Assembly: GCA_934365945.1 (NCBI GenBank)
Contig: CAKRNE010000003.1
Span: 178,262 to 242,261, forward strand
Direction: 5' to 3'
Length of the DNA stretch: 64,000 bases
From: an uncultured Agathobacter sp.
GTDB lineage: Bacteria > Bacillota > Clostridia > Lachnospirales > Lachnospiraceae
The notes beneath the pieces were generated by a model. That model searched no databases. It was given only the letters and a program-made list of their open reading frames with translations, and had not been told where the DNA came from. The stretch's first letter is position 1. Each line of letters starts with the position of its first letter. The position numbers and the translations under genes are program-made. Shown piece by piece: positions 44,338-52,380 of this stretch.

Positions 44338-46623
44338 TTAATTCTCTTTCCAGTATAATTCTATTTTGTCTCCCTCATGAAGCTCCTCGGAAAACTGAGC
44401 ATCCCTGCCGTTTATTACAGTGGCTATTGCCCTGCCCTTTCCTGCCTGTAAATCAAATGAGATATGGGTAAATATATCGACAAATATATATGTATCCTTG
44501 CCGGACAACTCTACAGGCTCACCGTTTACAATGACTGTAACTGTATTTTCTGATGAGTCTTCTTCCTGTATTTCATCTTCCTGTATTTCATCTTTTTGCA
44601 TTTCTTGCTGTATATCATTTTTTGTCAATTCATTTTCCGGCAATTCATTTTCCGGCAATTCATTTTCCAGCACATCAGATGCCTCAGCTTCTTTGGCAAA
44701 ATCATCATGGAGCTCGTCGAGCACCTGATTCATCATCTGCTCTGATGTTCTGGTCACTGTGTTGTCTGACTCTGTGCTGCTTGCATCCGGCTCTGCTAAA
44801 GCCGAAGCATCATTTGTATCTGCATCTGCATCAGACTCTTGTGTGTCATTATAAGTGTTATTGTCGATTCTTGCAACACCATATTCATCTGTTTTCCACT
44901 CAACAGAGAAATTTTCGTATACAAGTGTGTCGAGATCGGCCTCTTCATTGTTTACATATATCATCTGGTCTGTGTCAACAACCAGATCCATAAACTGCGC
45001 AATCTGGCGCACTGTATAGTAATTTCTTGTCTCAATCACATCGTTTTCCTTGATGCTGTAATCCTCAGGCTCAAGCCTTCCGTTTACCTGGACAAACCTA
45101 GGACATGAAACCCTTCTGCCGTTTATTACAAATGTAATGACAGAATGATTGTACTCATCAAGCTGCGATATCTTATACACTGCAGCCTCTCCGGCTGTGG
45201 ACGGCTCAATGACTATCTCACTGTTTGGCTCAAGCGGTGTATTGATGCTTGCAGGCTTTCCGTTCATGGTCACCACTGCGCCCTCTCCGGCCTCGCCTCT
45301 TACAAGCCTAGCTACACCGTTTACCGTAAAGTTTATCGGGGTGCCGCGCTTTGGAAACAGCTCATCGTTTGGAAATCCCGCCTGAAGCGCTGCATCGACT
45401 ATTGTAAGTCTGTTATTGTCATAGAGCTTTATTCTCTCACCGTTGAATCTGACCATGATAAAATTATTTCTCTGGTCATAATAATTCAGGCATATGCCAA
45501 TCGGAGTGACAAGAAGCGGATCCTTCGTAATATCCTCCTGCTCAAAGATCACCTCGCCAAGCACCTCCTCGCCTCTTAGGGCAACTCTCTCCTGTGGCAG
45601 GTCTAGATCCTCCGCAAGCTCTTCCGTGAAGCCGTGTACCTTGCCTCCGCCTCCTACTACAAAGCAGGCACTCACAGTCTTGTCACCGTTTAGCTCTATT
45701 ATTTTTGCCGATACCTCACGAGCAATATTGTCAACAACAGGTGCCACCACCTCCCACACATCCTCTGCAGGAATCGTGTGCTCGATACTCATAATATCCT
45801 TGTATGTAACCTTATCACTTGTCGTAGACTGAAGCTTTATGTGCTCAGCCATGTTGAAATCCACGAGAAAATGCTGCACGATAACCTCTGTCAGCTCATC
45901 TCCTGCATGCGGTATCATGCCGTAAGCTATAATACTTCCGTCCCTTGTGATTGAGATATCACTTGTTCCGGCTCCCACATCGACAAGTGCGATATTAAGC
46001 ATACGATAGTTTTCAGGTATGGCCACATTGATAGCCGCAATAGGCTCCAGTGTCATATTGGCAACACTAAGCCCGGCCTGTCCCACTGCCGCATACAGTC
46101 CGTCTACCACATCCTCAGGCAGAAATGTAACTATGATATCCTCGCCTATTTTGTTTGCCTTATGACCCTCAAGACTGATAAACACCTCATCATTTAAAAA
46201 GAATTTGACTGTAGAATATCCCACACAGTAAAACTTATAGCTTGTATCGTTAACCTCCTTGAGCGCCTCCTGTGCCTTTTCTATGCCAAGCAGGTTAAGC
46301 GTATGTATATCCTCGCCTGTCACAACAGACTCCTGTGCATACTCATACTCCACATGTGTTGTGACAGTCTTTAATACTCGACCTGCGGCTGCTATACACA
46401 CTTCTTCAAGCGGCTGTCCTGTCTGTTTTTCAAGCTCATCCTTTACTTCCTTAATGGTTTTTGCCACCCTGCCTATATCATGTATCTGACCGTCGAGCAT
46501 CGCTCTGGTCTCATGCTCCCTGACATACTGTGCTGCAACCACAAATTCCTTGTCATCATTCTGATAACCGACAGTTCCTACAACATTTCTTGTACCAATA
46601 TCCAAACCGAATACACTGTTCAT
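44338..46623 (-). CDS. FtsA-like actin-fold protein with long beta-grasp-like C-terminal extension
   Basis: About 761 residues. The first 390 form an FtsA/PilM-type actin-like ATPase: FGLDIGTRNVVGTVGY (phosphate 1), ALVDVGAGTSDISI (phosphate 2) and CFVVGGGGKVHGF (adenosine). After this come several short modules with an ING/VNG turn (VNGVARLVRGEAG, VNGRLEPEDYSIKENDVI), an acidic low-complexity part with pentapeptide repeats (ENELP, DEIQE), and a last ThiS/TGS-like beta-grasp unit (VINGRDAQFSEELHEGDKIEL). No membrane-binding amphipathic helix like that of true FtsA is evident. I prefer ATG 46623 over a GTG at 46629 because AGGAG is too near the GTG. Function is probably in division or wall assembly; the tail is atypical. 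Confidence 0.85.
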   Translation of the reverse strand: MNSVFGLDIGTRNVVGTVGYQNDDKEFVVAAQYVREHETRAMLDGQIHDIGRVAKTIKEVKDELEKQTGQPLEEVCIAAAGRVLKTVTTHVEYEYAQESVVTGEDIHTLNLLGIEKAQEALKEVNDTSYKFYCVGYSTVKFFLNDEVFISLEGHKANKIGEDIIVTFLPEDVVDGLYAAVGQAGLSVANMTLEPIAAINVAIPENYRMLNIALVDVGAGTSDISITRDGSIIAYGMIPHAGDELTEVIVQHFLVDFNMAEHIKLQSTTSDKVTYKDIMSIEHTIPAEDVWEVVAPVVDNIAREVSAKIIELNGDKTVSACFVVGGGGKVHGFTEELAEDLDLPQERVALRGEEVLGEVIFEQEDITKDPLLVTPIGICLNYYDQRNNFIMVRFNGERIKLYDNNRLTIVDAALQAGFPNDELFPKRGTPINFTVNGVARLVRGEAGEGAVVTMNGKPASINTPLEPNSEIVIEPSTAGEAAVYKISQLDEYNHSVITFVINGRRVSCPRFVQVNGRLEPEDYSIKENDVIETRNYYTVRQIAQFMDLVVDTDQMIYVNNEEADLDTLVYENFSVEWKTDEYGVARIDNNTYNDTQESDADADTNDASALAEPDASSTESDNTVTRTSEQMMNQVLDELHDDFAKEAEASDVLENELPENELPENELTKNDIQQEMQKDEIQEDEIQEEDSSENTVTVIVNGEPVELSGKDTYIFVDIFTHISFDLQAGKGRAIATVINGRDAQFSEELHEGDKIELYWKEN
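44561..44670. repeat. 15-bp tandem repeats coding for acidic pentapeptides
   Basis: Three adjacent copies of CAATTCATTTTCCGG (44626-44640, 44641-44655, 44656-44670, the last with one change) and two copies of TCTTCCTGTATTTCA (44561-44575, 44576-44590), all in frame in the FtsA-like gene. Confidence 0.9.
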
Positions 46624-46628
46624 TTCCA

Positions 46629-47228
46629 CTACTCCTTGTATTTGCTAAGCGCTTTATTTATCGAAGCTATCGTGTTTTCGATATCTCCGTTATTATCGAT
46701 AACCTCCCTGCAGTGCCTTCTGTACTCATCTTCCTTAAGCTGGCTTGCAAAGATGCTGTCTATCTTCTCATCTGAATAGCCTCTTGATGACTTAAGTCTT
46801 TTTCTTCTGACTTCTTCACTAGCATAAATATACCACAGCTCGTCGCAGATTTCACCATATCCCTCCTCTATAAGGAGTGCTGCTTCAAGCACTAGCATGA
46901 AAAGACCTTCTTTTTTGGCCTCCTCGACTGCATTAAGCACATATTCCTTTACTGCAGGATGCACTACCTCATTTAAAAGCTCCCTTTTTTCGTCATCCGA
47001 AAAAATCACTTTGGCAAGTGCCGGTCTGTCAAAATGCCCATCCTCAAGCCATATCGGTTCTTCGACAAACAATTCCTTTAATCTGTTGTAGCAGTCGCTT
47101 CCCGGCTCCATCAGCTCATGGGCTATCTCATCGGAGAGCATGACCCTTACGCCCTCAAACTCCTTAAGATAGCCAAGCACTGCCGACTTTCCGGCACCTA
47201 CACCACCTGTTATTCCTATAAAAATCAT
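46629..47228 (-). CDS. coaE: Dephospho-CoA kinase
   Basis: About 199 residues starting MIFIGITGGVGAGKSAVL with the P-loop, then VMLSDEIAHELMEPG, RPALAKVIFSDDEKRELLNEVVHP and LLIEEGYGEICDELWYIYA. It phosphorylates dephospho-CoA in the last step of CoA synthesis. I set the start at 47228 (AGGA seven to eight bases upstream) because a longer frame with 16 more codons would overlap the polA end. Its stop lies five bases before the FtsA-like start. Confidence 0.95.
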   Translation of the reverse strand: MIFIGITGGVGAGKSAVLGYLKEFEGVRVMLSDEIAHELMEPGSDCYNRLKELFVEEPIWLEDGHFDRPALAKVIFSDDEKRELLNEVVHPAVKEYVLNAVEEAKKEGLFMLVLEAALLIEEGYGEICDELWYIYASEEVRRKRLKSSRGYSDEKIDSIFASQLKEDEYRRHCREVIDNNGDIENTIASINKALSKYKE

Positions 47229-47247
47229 ACTGTTTCCTTTTCTGTCA

Positions 47248-49956
47248 TCAATGCGCATCATACCAGTCATAGCCACACTCTGTGCCCACCTCCATGGACA
47301 CTTTCATGTCCACTGCGCCACGCATCTCTTTTTCCAGAAGCTTAATCACTTTATCCTTCTCAGCTTCCTTTGTCTCAATTAAAAGCTCATCATGCACCTG
47401 AAGGATAAGCCTTGACCTTAAGCCCTCTTCAAGCAGTCTGTCATGCACACGTACCATGGCAATCTTTATGATATCGGCTGCTGTACCCTGAATAGGTGAG
47501 TTCATCGCAACTCTCTCTCCAAACTGTCTTTGCATGAAATTGCTCGAGGTAAGCTCGGGAATCGGTCTGATACGCCCAAACATAGTCTTTGTATAGCCGT
47601 TTTTCCTGGCATCCGAAACCGTTTGATCCAAAAACTCCTTAATCTTTGGATATTTGACAAAATAGCTGTCTATATAACCCTGCGCCTCTTTCCTTGAGAT
47701 GCCCAGGTCGTTAGACAGTCCAAACGCGCTGATACCATATACGATACCAAAATTCACTGCCTTGGCATTTCGTCTCTGAAGGTCTGTGACCTCATCAAAC
47801 GGTGTGTCAAACACAAGAGACGCTGTACTTCTGTGGATATCCTGACCATTCTTAAAGGCCTCTATCATCCTTTCATCCCCGGAAAGCGCCGCAAGCACTC
47901 GAAGCTCGATCTGCGAGTAGTCTGAATCAACAAACAAATCTCCATCCTCAGGCAGAAAAACCTTTCTGATCAGCTTGCCCAGTTCAATCCTTATCGGGAT
48001 GTTCTGCAGATTAGGCTCTGTGCTTGAAAGACGGCCTGTCGCAGTGATTGTCTGATTTAAGGTAGTATGGATTTTGCCATCGGATGCAATATATCCTGAA
48101 AGTCCGTCAGCATATGTGCTCTTTAGCTTTGTGAGCTGTCTGTATTCCAGAATATCCGCAACGATCGGATACTTAGACGCCAGCTTTTCAAGCACATCTG
48201 CCGCAGTCGAATAACCTGTCTTTGTCTTCTTTTCATTTGGCAGACCAAGCTTCTCAAAGAGAATGACTCCAAGCTGCTTCGGCGAGTTGATATTAAACTC
48301 TTCACCTGCTGCCTCATATATTTTCTTTTCAAGTTCAGCTATTGAAACAGCAAGCTTGTCTCCATATTCTCTAAGCTTTATTCCATCAGCCCTTATACCC
48401 TCATTTTCCATATCATACAGCACGAAAACGAGTGGCAGCTCAATATCTGTATAAAGAGTGAGCATATCCATTTCATTTAGCCTCTGCAAAAGAACAGGCT
48501 TTGATTTCCATGCAGTATACACCTCGTAGCAGGCACAGTCCACTGCCTTTTTCTCATTCTCCTTCATCATCTGAGTAAAATCAAGCTTTCCCAGATAATC
48601 CTTCTTGGATGAGAGCATAAGCCCCAGATAGTCCTTTGCGACAGCATCATACGGATACTCACCGACAAGCGGATTGATAAGGTATGCAGCTACCATCATG
48701 TCAAAATATCTGCCTCTGTCCTTAGCCTTTATCTCTTTGCTCTTAAACCTGTGCAGATTACTCTTTAAATCCGGTGATATCCATGACTTTACTTCCAGAG
48801 TATTTAGTTTTTCATCGAGGAAGCTGCTTGAAATTTCATCACCTGTACAGATAAAATAAATGTCCTCCTCTGAAAAACAAATCGAAACAGCAAGATAATC
48901 ATTTGAAACCGGCTCAGTAAACAGACTTAGCTGACCGTCGCTTTCACCGCCGTCAGATACGCCCGGTACTATCGCAAATGCGACCTCCCTGCCCTTTGCC
49001 TTTTCAAACACACTCTCTGCGGTCTTTAAATCTCTTACTACCGTAAAATGCTCCTCTGCATTGTTTTTAGGTGCCTCCACATTAAACCGTGACAGCATGT
49101 TTTTAAATTCGTATCTCTTGCAAAGTAAAAAAGCAGCCTCAGTGTAGAGCGATTCTATTCCGTCACTAAGCTTTGCATCGGAAAATTCATAGTCAACCGG
49201 TGCATCAAGTATGATTGTAGCAAGCTCCTTGCTCATAACAGCCTGCTCCCAGTACTCCACTATATTTTTTGAAGCCCTTGGCGGCTTTACATTTTCGGCA
49301 TCCTCATGTACTGCCTCTATACAGTGATATTTTGCAATAAGTGCACCTGCTGTCTTTTCACCGATACCCGGCACTCCCGGGATATTATCAGAGGTATCTC
49401 CCTGCAGTGCCTTCACATCGATAAACTCCTTTGGAGTGACGCCGTACTTTTCGATAACATCTGCTGTATTATAGTTTTCTATCTCGGTTCCTGTCTTTTT
49501 GGTCTTTGGAATCCTTACCATGACATGGTCCGTCGCAAGCTGTAAGAGGTCTCTGTCTCCGGAAATAATGGCGACATCCATACCTGCATTTTCCGCTCTG
49601 ACAGATAAAGTTCCAAGTATATCGTCGGCCTCATAGCCTTCCTTTTCCACGATTTTAATGCCCATGGCTGTAAGCATTTCCTTTATCATAGGCACCTGCT
49701 GCCTGAGCTCCTCGTCCATAGGCTTTCTCGTGCCCTTGTACGCATCAAACATCCTGTGGCGAAACGTCGGCGCATGCACATCAAATGCCACCGTCAGATA
49801 GTCAGGCTTTTCCTCGTCAAGAATCTTGAACATGATATTCAAAAAACCATAGACTGCATTTGTGTGAAGCCCCTCTGAATTGGTCAGATCAGGCAGCCCG
49901 TGATATGCCCTGTTTAAAATACTGTGTCCATCTATAAGTACAAGCTTTTCACTCAT
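47248..49956 (-). CDS. polA: DNA polymerase I with degenerate proofreading domain
   Basis: The 902-residue protein has a 5' nuclease domain (LVLIDGHSILNRAYHG, YKGTRKPMDEELRQQ, EADDILGTL, GDTSDNIPGVPGIGEKTA), a middle 3'-5' exonuclease fold, and the family A polymerase (DSDYSQIELRVLAALSGD, RRNAKAVNFGIVYGISAFGL, LQVHDELLIE). In the middle domain the place of the D-x-E metal site reads AFAIVPGVSDGG, so proofreading is likely lost, as in many Gram-positive PolA enzymes, while FDMMVAAYL keeps one Asp. Role: repair and Okazaki primer removal. Confidence 0.96.
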   Translation of the reverse strand: MSEKLVLIDGHSILNRAYHGLPDLTNSEGLHTNAVYGFLNIMFKILDEEKPDYLTVAFDVHAPTFRHRMFDAYKGTRKPMDEELRQQVPMIKEMLTAMGIKIVEKEGYEADDILGTLSVRAENAGMDVAIISGDRDLLQLATDHVMVRIPKTKKTGTEIENYNTADVIEKYGVTPKEFIDVKALQGDTSDNIPGVPGIGEKTAGALIAKYHCIEAVHEDAENVKPPRASKNIVEYWEQAVMSKELATIILDAPVDYEFSDAKLSDGIESLYTEAAFLLCKRYEFKNMLSRFNVEAPKNNAEEHFTVVRDLKTAESVFEKAKGREVAFAIVPGVSDGGESDGQLSLFTEPVSNDYLAVSICFSEEDIYFICTGDEISSSFLDEKLNTLEVKSWISPDLKSNLHRFKSKEIKAKDRGRYFDMMVAAYLINPLVGEYPYDAVAKDYLGLMLSSKKDYLGKLDFTQMMKENEKKAVDCACYEVYTAWKSKPVLLQRLNEMDMLTLYTDIELPLVFVLYDMENEGIRADGIKLREYGDKLAVSIAELEKKIYEAAGEEFNINSPKQLGVILFEKLGLPNEKKTKTGYSTAADVLEKLASKYPIVADILEYRQLTKLKSTYADGLSGYIASDGKIHTTLNQTITATGRLSSTEPNLQNIPIRIELGKLIRKVFLPEDGDLFVDSDYSQIELRVLAALSGDERMIEAFKNGQDIHRSTASLVFDTPFDEVTDLQRRNAKAVNFGIVYGISAFGLSNDLGISRKEAQGYIDSYFVKYPKIKEFLDQTVSDARKNGYTKTMFGRIRPIPELTSSNFMQRQFGERVAMNSPIQGTAADIIKIAMVRVHDRLLEEGLRSRLILQVHDELLIETKEAEKDKVIKLLEKEMRGAVDMKVSMEVGTECGYDWYDAH

Positions 49957-50030
49957 TTTGATACTTTCCTTACTGTCAATTATAATATGTTGTAATCGTT
50001 GCCGGTCACACTACAGTGCAAACAGTAACG

Positions 50031-51821
50031 TTAAATAGCCCTTGTATATTTCTTGAGCCACTCGGCCTCCTCATCATTCAAAAATGGTGAAACAAGCTCA
50101 TAAACTCTCGCATGATAAGCATTCAGGTATCCTTTTTCCCGATCTGTCATCTGATTTGGATCAATAGCATCTAAATCTATAGGCACATAGGTCAGATTCT
50201 CAAAATACATGAACTGGCCATACTCATTTTTCTCACCCTTTCGGCAGATAAGCTCATTCTCTGTACGAATGCCAAACTTGCCTTCTAAATAGATTCCCGG
50301 CTCATCTGTAGTGACCATGCCCTCTTCTATCACACGCTCTGCTGTCCTGCCCGGATACTGCTTCCAGTGGAAGCTGTTTGGTCCCTCATGCACATTGAGC
50401 ACATAGCCCACACCGTGTCCGGTACCGTGATTGTAGTCCATGCCAATCTCCCAGAAAGGCTCTCTTGCCAGAATATCAAAGTTTAGGCCCGAGCAGCCCT
50501 CCTTAAACCTTGCATTTGCCAGGTTCATATTTGAGCGGCACACTCTCGTAAACATATCCTTCATCTCGTCAGTCACAGGGCCTAGTGCAAAGGTTCTCGT
50601 GATATCTGTGGTTCCCTCCAGATAATGTCCGCCTGAATCCACCAGTAAAAGGCTCTCAGGCTTAAGCTGCCTGTCAGACTCCTCTGTTGCAGAGTAATGC
50701 ACAATAGCACCATGGTCTGCATATCCGCATATTGTGGCAAAGCTTAAATCAAGAAAGCCCTCCTGCTCAGCTCTAAGCGATGCAAGATAATCTGAAGCCG
50801 AAATCTCTGTCATCGGTATCTTACCTATATTTGTCTTAAGCCAGTACATGAACCTGCACATCGCAACTGCATCCTTTAAATGCGCCTTGCGCAGATTTTC
50901 AAGCTGCACTTCATTCTTTACGGCCTTCATGACAACAGTAGGATCCTCCGAATCAATCACCTTAACTCCATTTGGCAGACTGCTGCAGATGCGGTAATTT
51001 ACAACCGATGTATTTAAAAGCACTGTCTCCTTTTCATCAATATGCTTCACATATTCATAAAAATCATCGTATGGCCTTGTCTGTATACCGTTTTTATCGA
51101 GGTAGGCTTTAAGCTCCTTAGTCACAACCTCATCCTGCAAAAACCATATGCAGCTATCCTCTGATATTGCCAGGTATGAAAGCACTACAGGCACATAGCT
51201 TATGTCGCCTCCCCTGACATTTAATAGCCAGGCGATATCGTAAAGTGATGACATCAGATGAAGCGTTGCACCTTTTTGTGCCATCTGCTCTCTGACTCTT
51301 TTAAGCTTTGAGCTTATATCCTCACCAGTATATTTATTGTCAAAAATCATGACAGCTTCCTTTGACATAGGAGGTCTGTCAGTCCATATGATATCTATCA
51401 GATCCTCATTTACGTACATGCTGCCGTGCTTTTCTTTTGCGATTTCATAAAGCCTTTTGCCCCATGCGCCATTTACCACTCTGCCGTCGAAGCCTATTAT
51501 ACCGCCCTCTGAAAGAGTATCCTTTATATACTCATCGACTGTCGGTACGCCCTCCTCGCCAATCTTAAAAAGCTTTATCGTGGTATCCTTAAGCTGCGCT
51601 GCCGCCTGCACAAAATACCTGCCGTCTGTCCATAATCCGGCCTCATCCATAGTGATGACCGCGGTACCTGCCGAGCCCGTGAAGCCTGTAATATATTTGC
51701 GCGCCTTAAAATGCTCTCCTACATACTCTGACTCATGAAAATCAGCAGTAGGAACCACATACAGCGAGATGCCCCTCTTTGCCATCTCGCCTCTAAGTGC
51801 CTTTAATCTATCCTGTATCAT
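50031..51821 (-). CDS. Aminopeptidase P family (Xaa-Pro) metalloprotease
   Basis: About 596 residues, the long three-domain type: two creatinase-like N-terminal domains and a C-terminal pita-bread catalytic domain. Metal ligands are visible in LLVDSGGHYLEGTTDITRTF (two Asp), GTGHGVGYVLNVHEG (His), VTTDEPGIY (Glu) and GIRTENELI (Glu). It removes an N-terminal residue before proline in the cytosol. I chose ATG 51821, four bases after the thioesterase stop; a TTG start eight codons earlier is possible. Confidence 0.93.
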   Translation of the reverse strand: MIQDRLKALRGEMAKRGISLYVVPTADFHESEYVGEHFKARKYITGFTGSAGTAVITMDEAGLWTDGRYFVQAAAQLKDTTIKLFKIGEEGVPTVDEYIKDTLSEGGIIGFDGRVVNGAWGKRLYEIAKEKHGSMYVNEDLIDIIWTDRPPMSKEAVMIFDNKYTGEDISSKLKRVREQMAQKGATLHLMSSLYDIAWLLNVRGGDISYVPVVLSYLAISEDSCIWFLQDEVVTKELKAYLDKNGIQTRPYDDFYEYVKHIDEKETVLLNTSVVNYRICSSLPNGVKVIDSEDPTVVMKAVKNEVQLENLRKAHLKDAVAMCRFMYWLKTNIGKIPMTEISASDYLASLRAEQEGFLDLSFATICGYADHGAIVHYSATEESDRQLKPESLLLVDSGGHYLEGTTDITRTFALGPVTDEMKDMFTRVCRSNMNLANARFKEGCSGLNFDILAREPFWEIGMDYNHGTGHGVGYVLNVHEGPNSFHWKQYPGRTAERVIEEGMVTTDEPGIYLEGKFGIRTENELICRKGEKNEYGQFMYFENLTYVPIDLDAIDPNQMTDREKGYLNAYHARVYELVSPFLNDEEAEWLKKYTRAI

Positions 51822-51825
51822 CTTA

Positions 51826-52287
51826 TTATGCCTCTTTAAATTCAAAAAATTTCGTATCTAATTCCGGATACATTCTCTTTAGTGAGATTGGTTTGCCGGA
51901 TTTGTTCAAAAAGCAGTGGCTGCTTTTTGCTGTGGTGCGAAGCTCGCCTGTCTCCTTGTCCTTCATGACATACTCAAGCTCCATCTTGATTCCGTTATAC
52001 TTAAGCAGCTTTGTGTAGATAACAACAGTATCATCAAAATGCACCATACTGTGATACTCTACCGATATCGACAGCACCGGACTTATGATTTCCATATCCT
52101 CCATCTGCCTGTAGTTGAGTCCTATCTGATCCATCAAATCAAGTCTTGCTTCTTCCATCCACTTGACATAGTTTGAATGGTGGATTATACCCATCTGATC
52201 TGTTTCATAATACTTTGCGTGGTGCTCGTAAGGACGGATTCTAAGCTCGCCCTGTGAGCCGGCAATCTGCAACTCATTGTTTGCCAT
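51826..52287 (-). CDS. Acyl-CoA thioesterase, hot-dog fold (YbgC/4HBT type)
   Basis: About 153 residues with RPYEHHAKYYETDQMGIIHHSNYVKWMEEARLD in the middle of the N-terminal half, holding the Asp-x-x-Gly...His catalytic pattern of 4HBT thioesterases. It hydrolyses acyl-CoA or aryl-CoA; substrate unknown. ATG 52287 fits best because GGAGG lies eight bases upstream; the ATG five codons earlier contains this ribosome binding site. It heads the transcript at 52324-52352. Confidence 0.92.
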   Translation of the reverse strand: MANNELQIAGSQGELRIRPYEHHAKYYETDQMGIIHHSNYVKWMEEARLDLMDQIGLNYRQMEDMEIISPVLSISVEYHSMVHFDDTVVIYTKLLKYNGIKMELEYVMKDKETGELRTTAKSSHCFLNKSGKPISLKRMYPELDTKFFEFKEA

Positions 52288-52301
52288 AAAAAATTCCTCC
52301 A

Positions 52302-52374
52302 TTCATATTTTAGTCTTCTTTCTATTATGCCACATTGGACAATTAAATTCAACGACCTGACAGTAAAATATGAA
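52302..52374. repeat. Long-range 11-bp inverted repeat enclosing the thioesterase promoter
   Basis: TTCATATTTTA (52302-52312) is exactly complementary to 52364-52374, 51 bases apart. The promoter lies in the loop and the thioesterase GGAGG lies just beyond the 3' arm. Read-through RNA from the helicase gene could fold here; RNA from the inner promoter could not. Confidence 0.6.
52324..52352 (-). promoter_or_regulatory. Promoter of the thioesterase-led operon
   Basis: TTGAAT (52347-52352) and CATAAT (52324-52329) on the minus strand with 17 bases between, 37 bases before the thioesterase start. Confidence 0.7.
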
Positions 52375-52380
52375 CCGTGA

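Noticed and set aside
47229..47276. Longer N-terminus for CoaE
   Set aside because: It would overlap polA and lacks a good ribosome binding site; the family starts directly at the P-loop strand.
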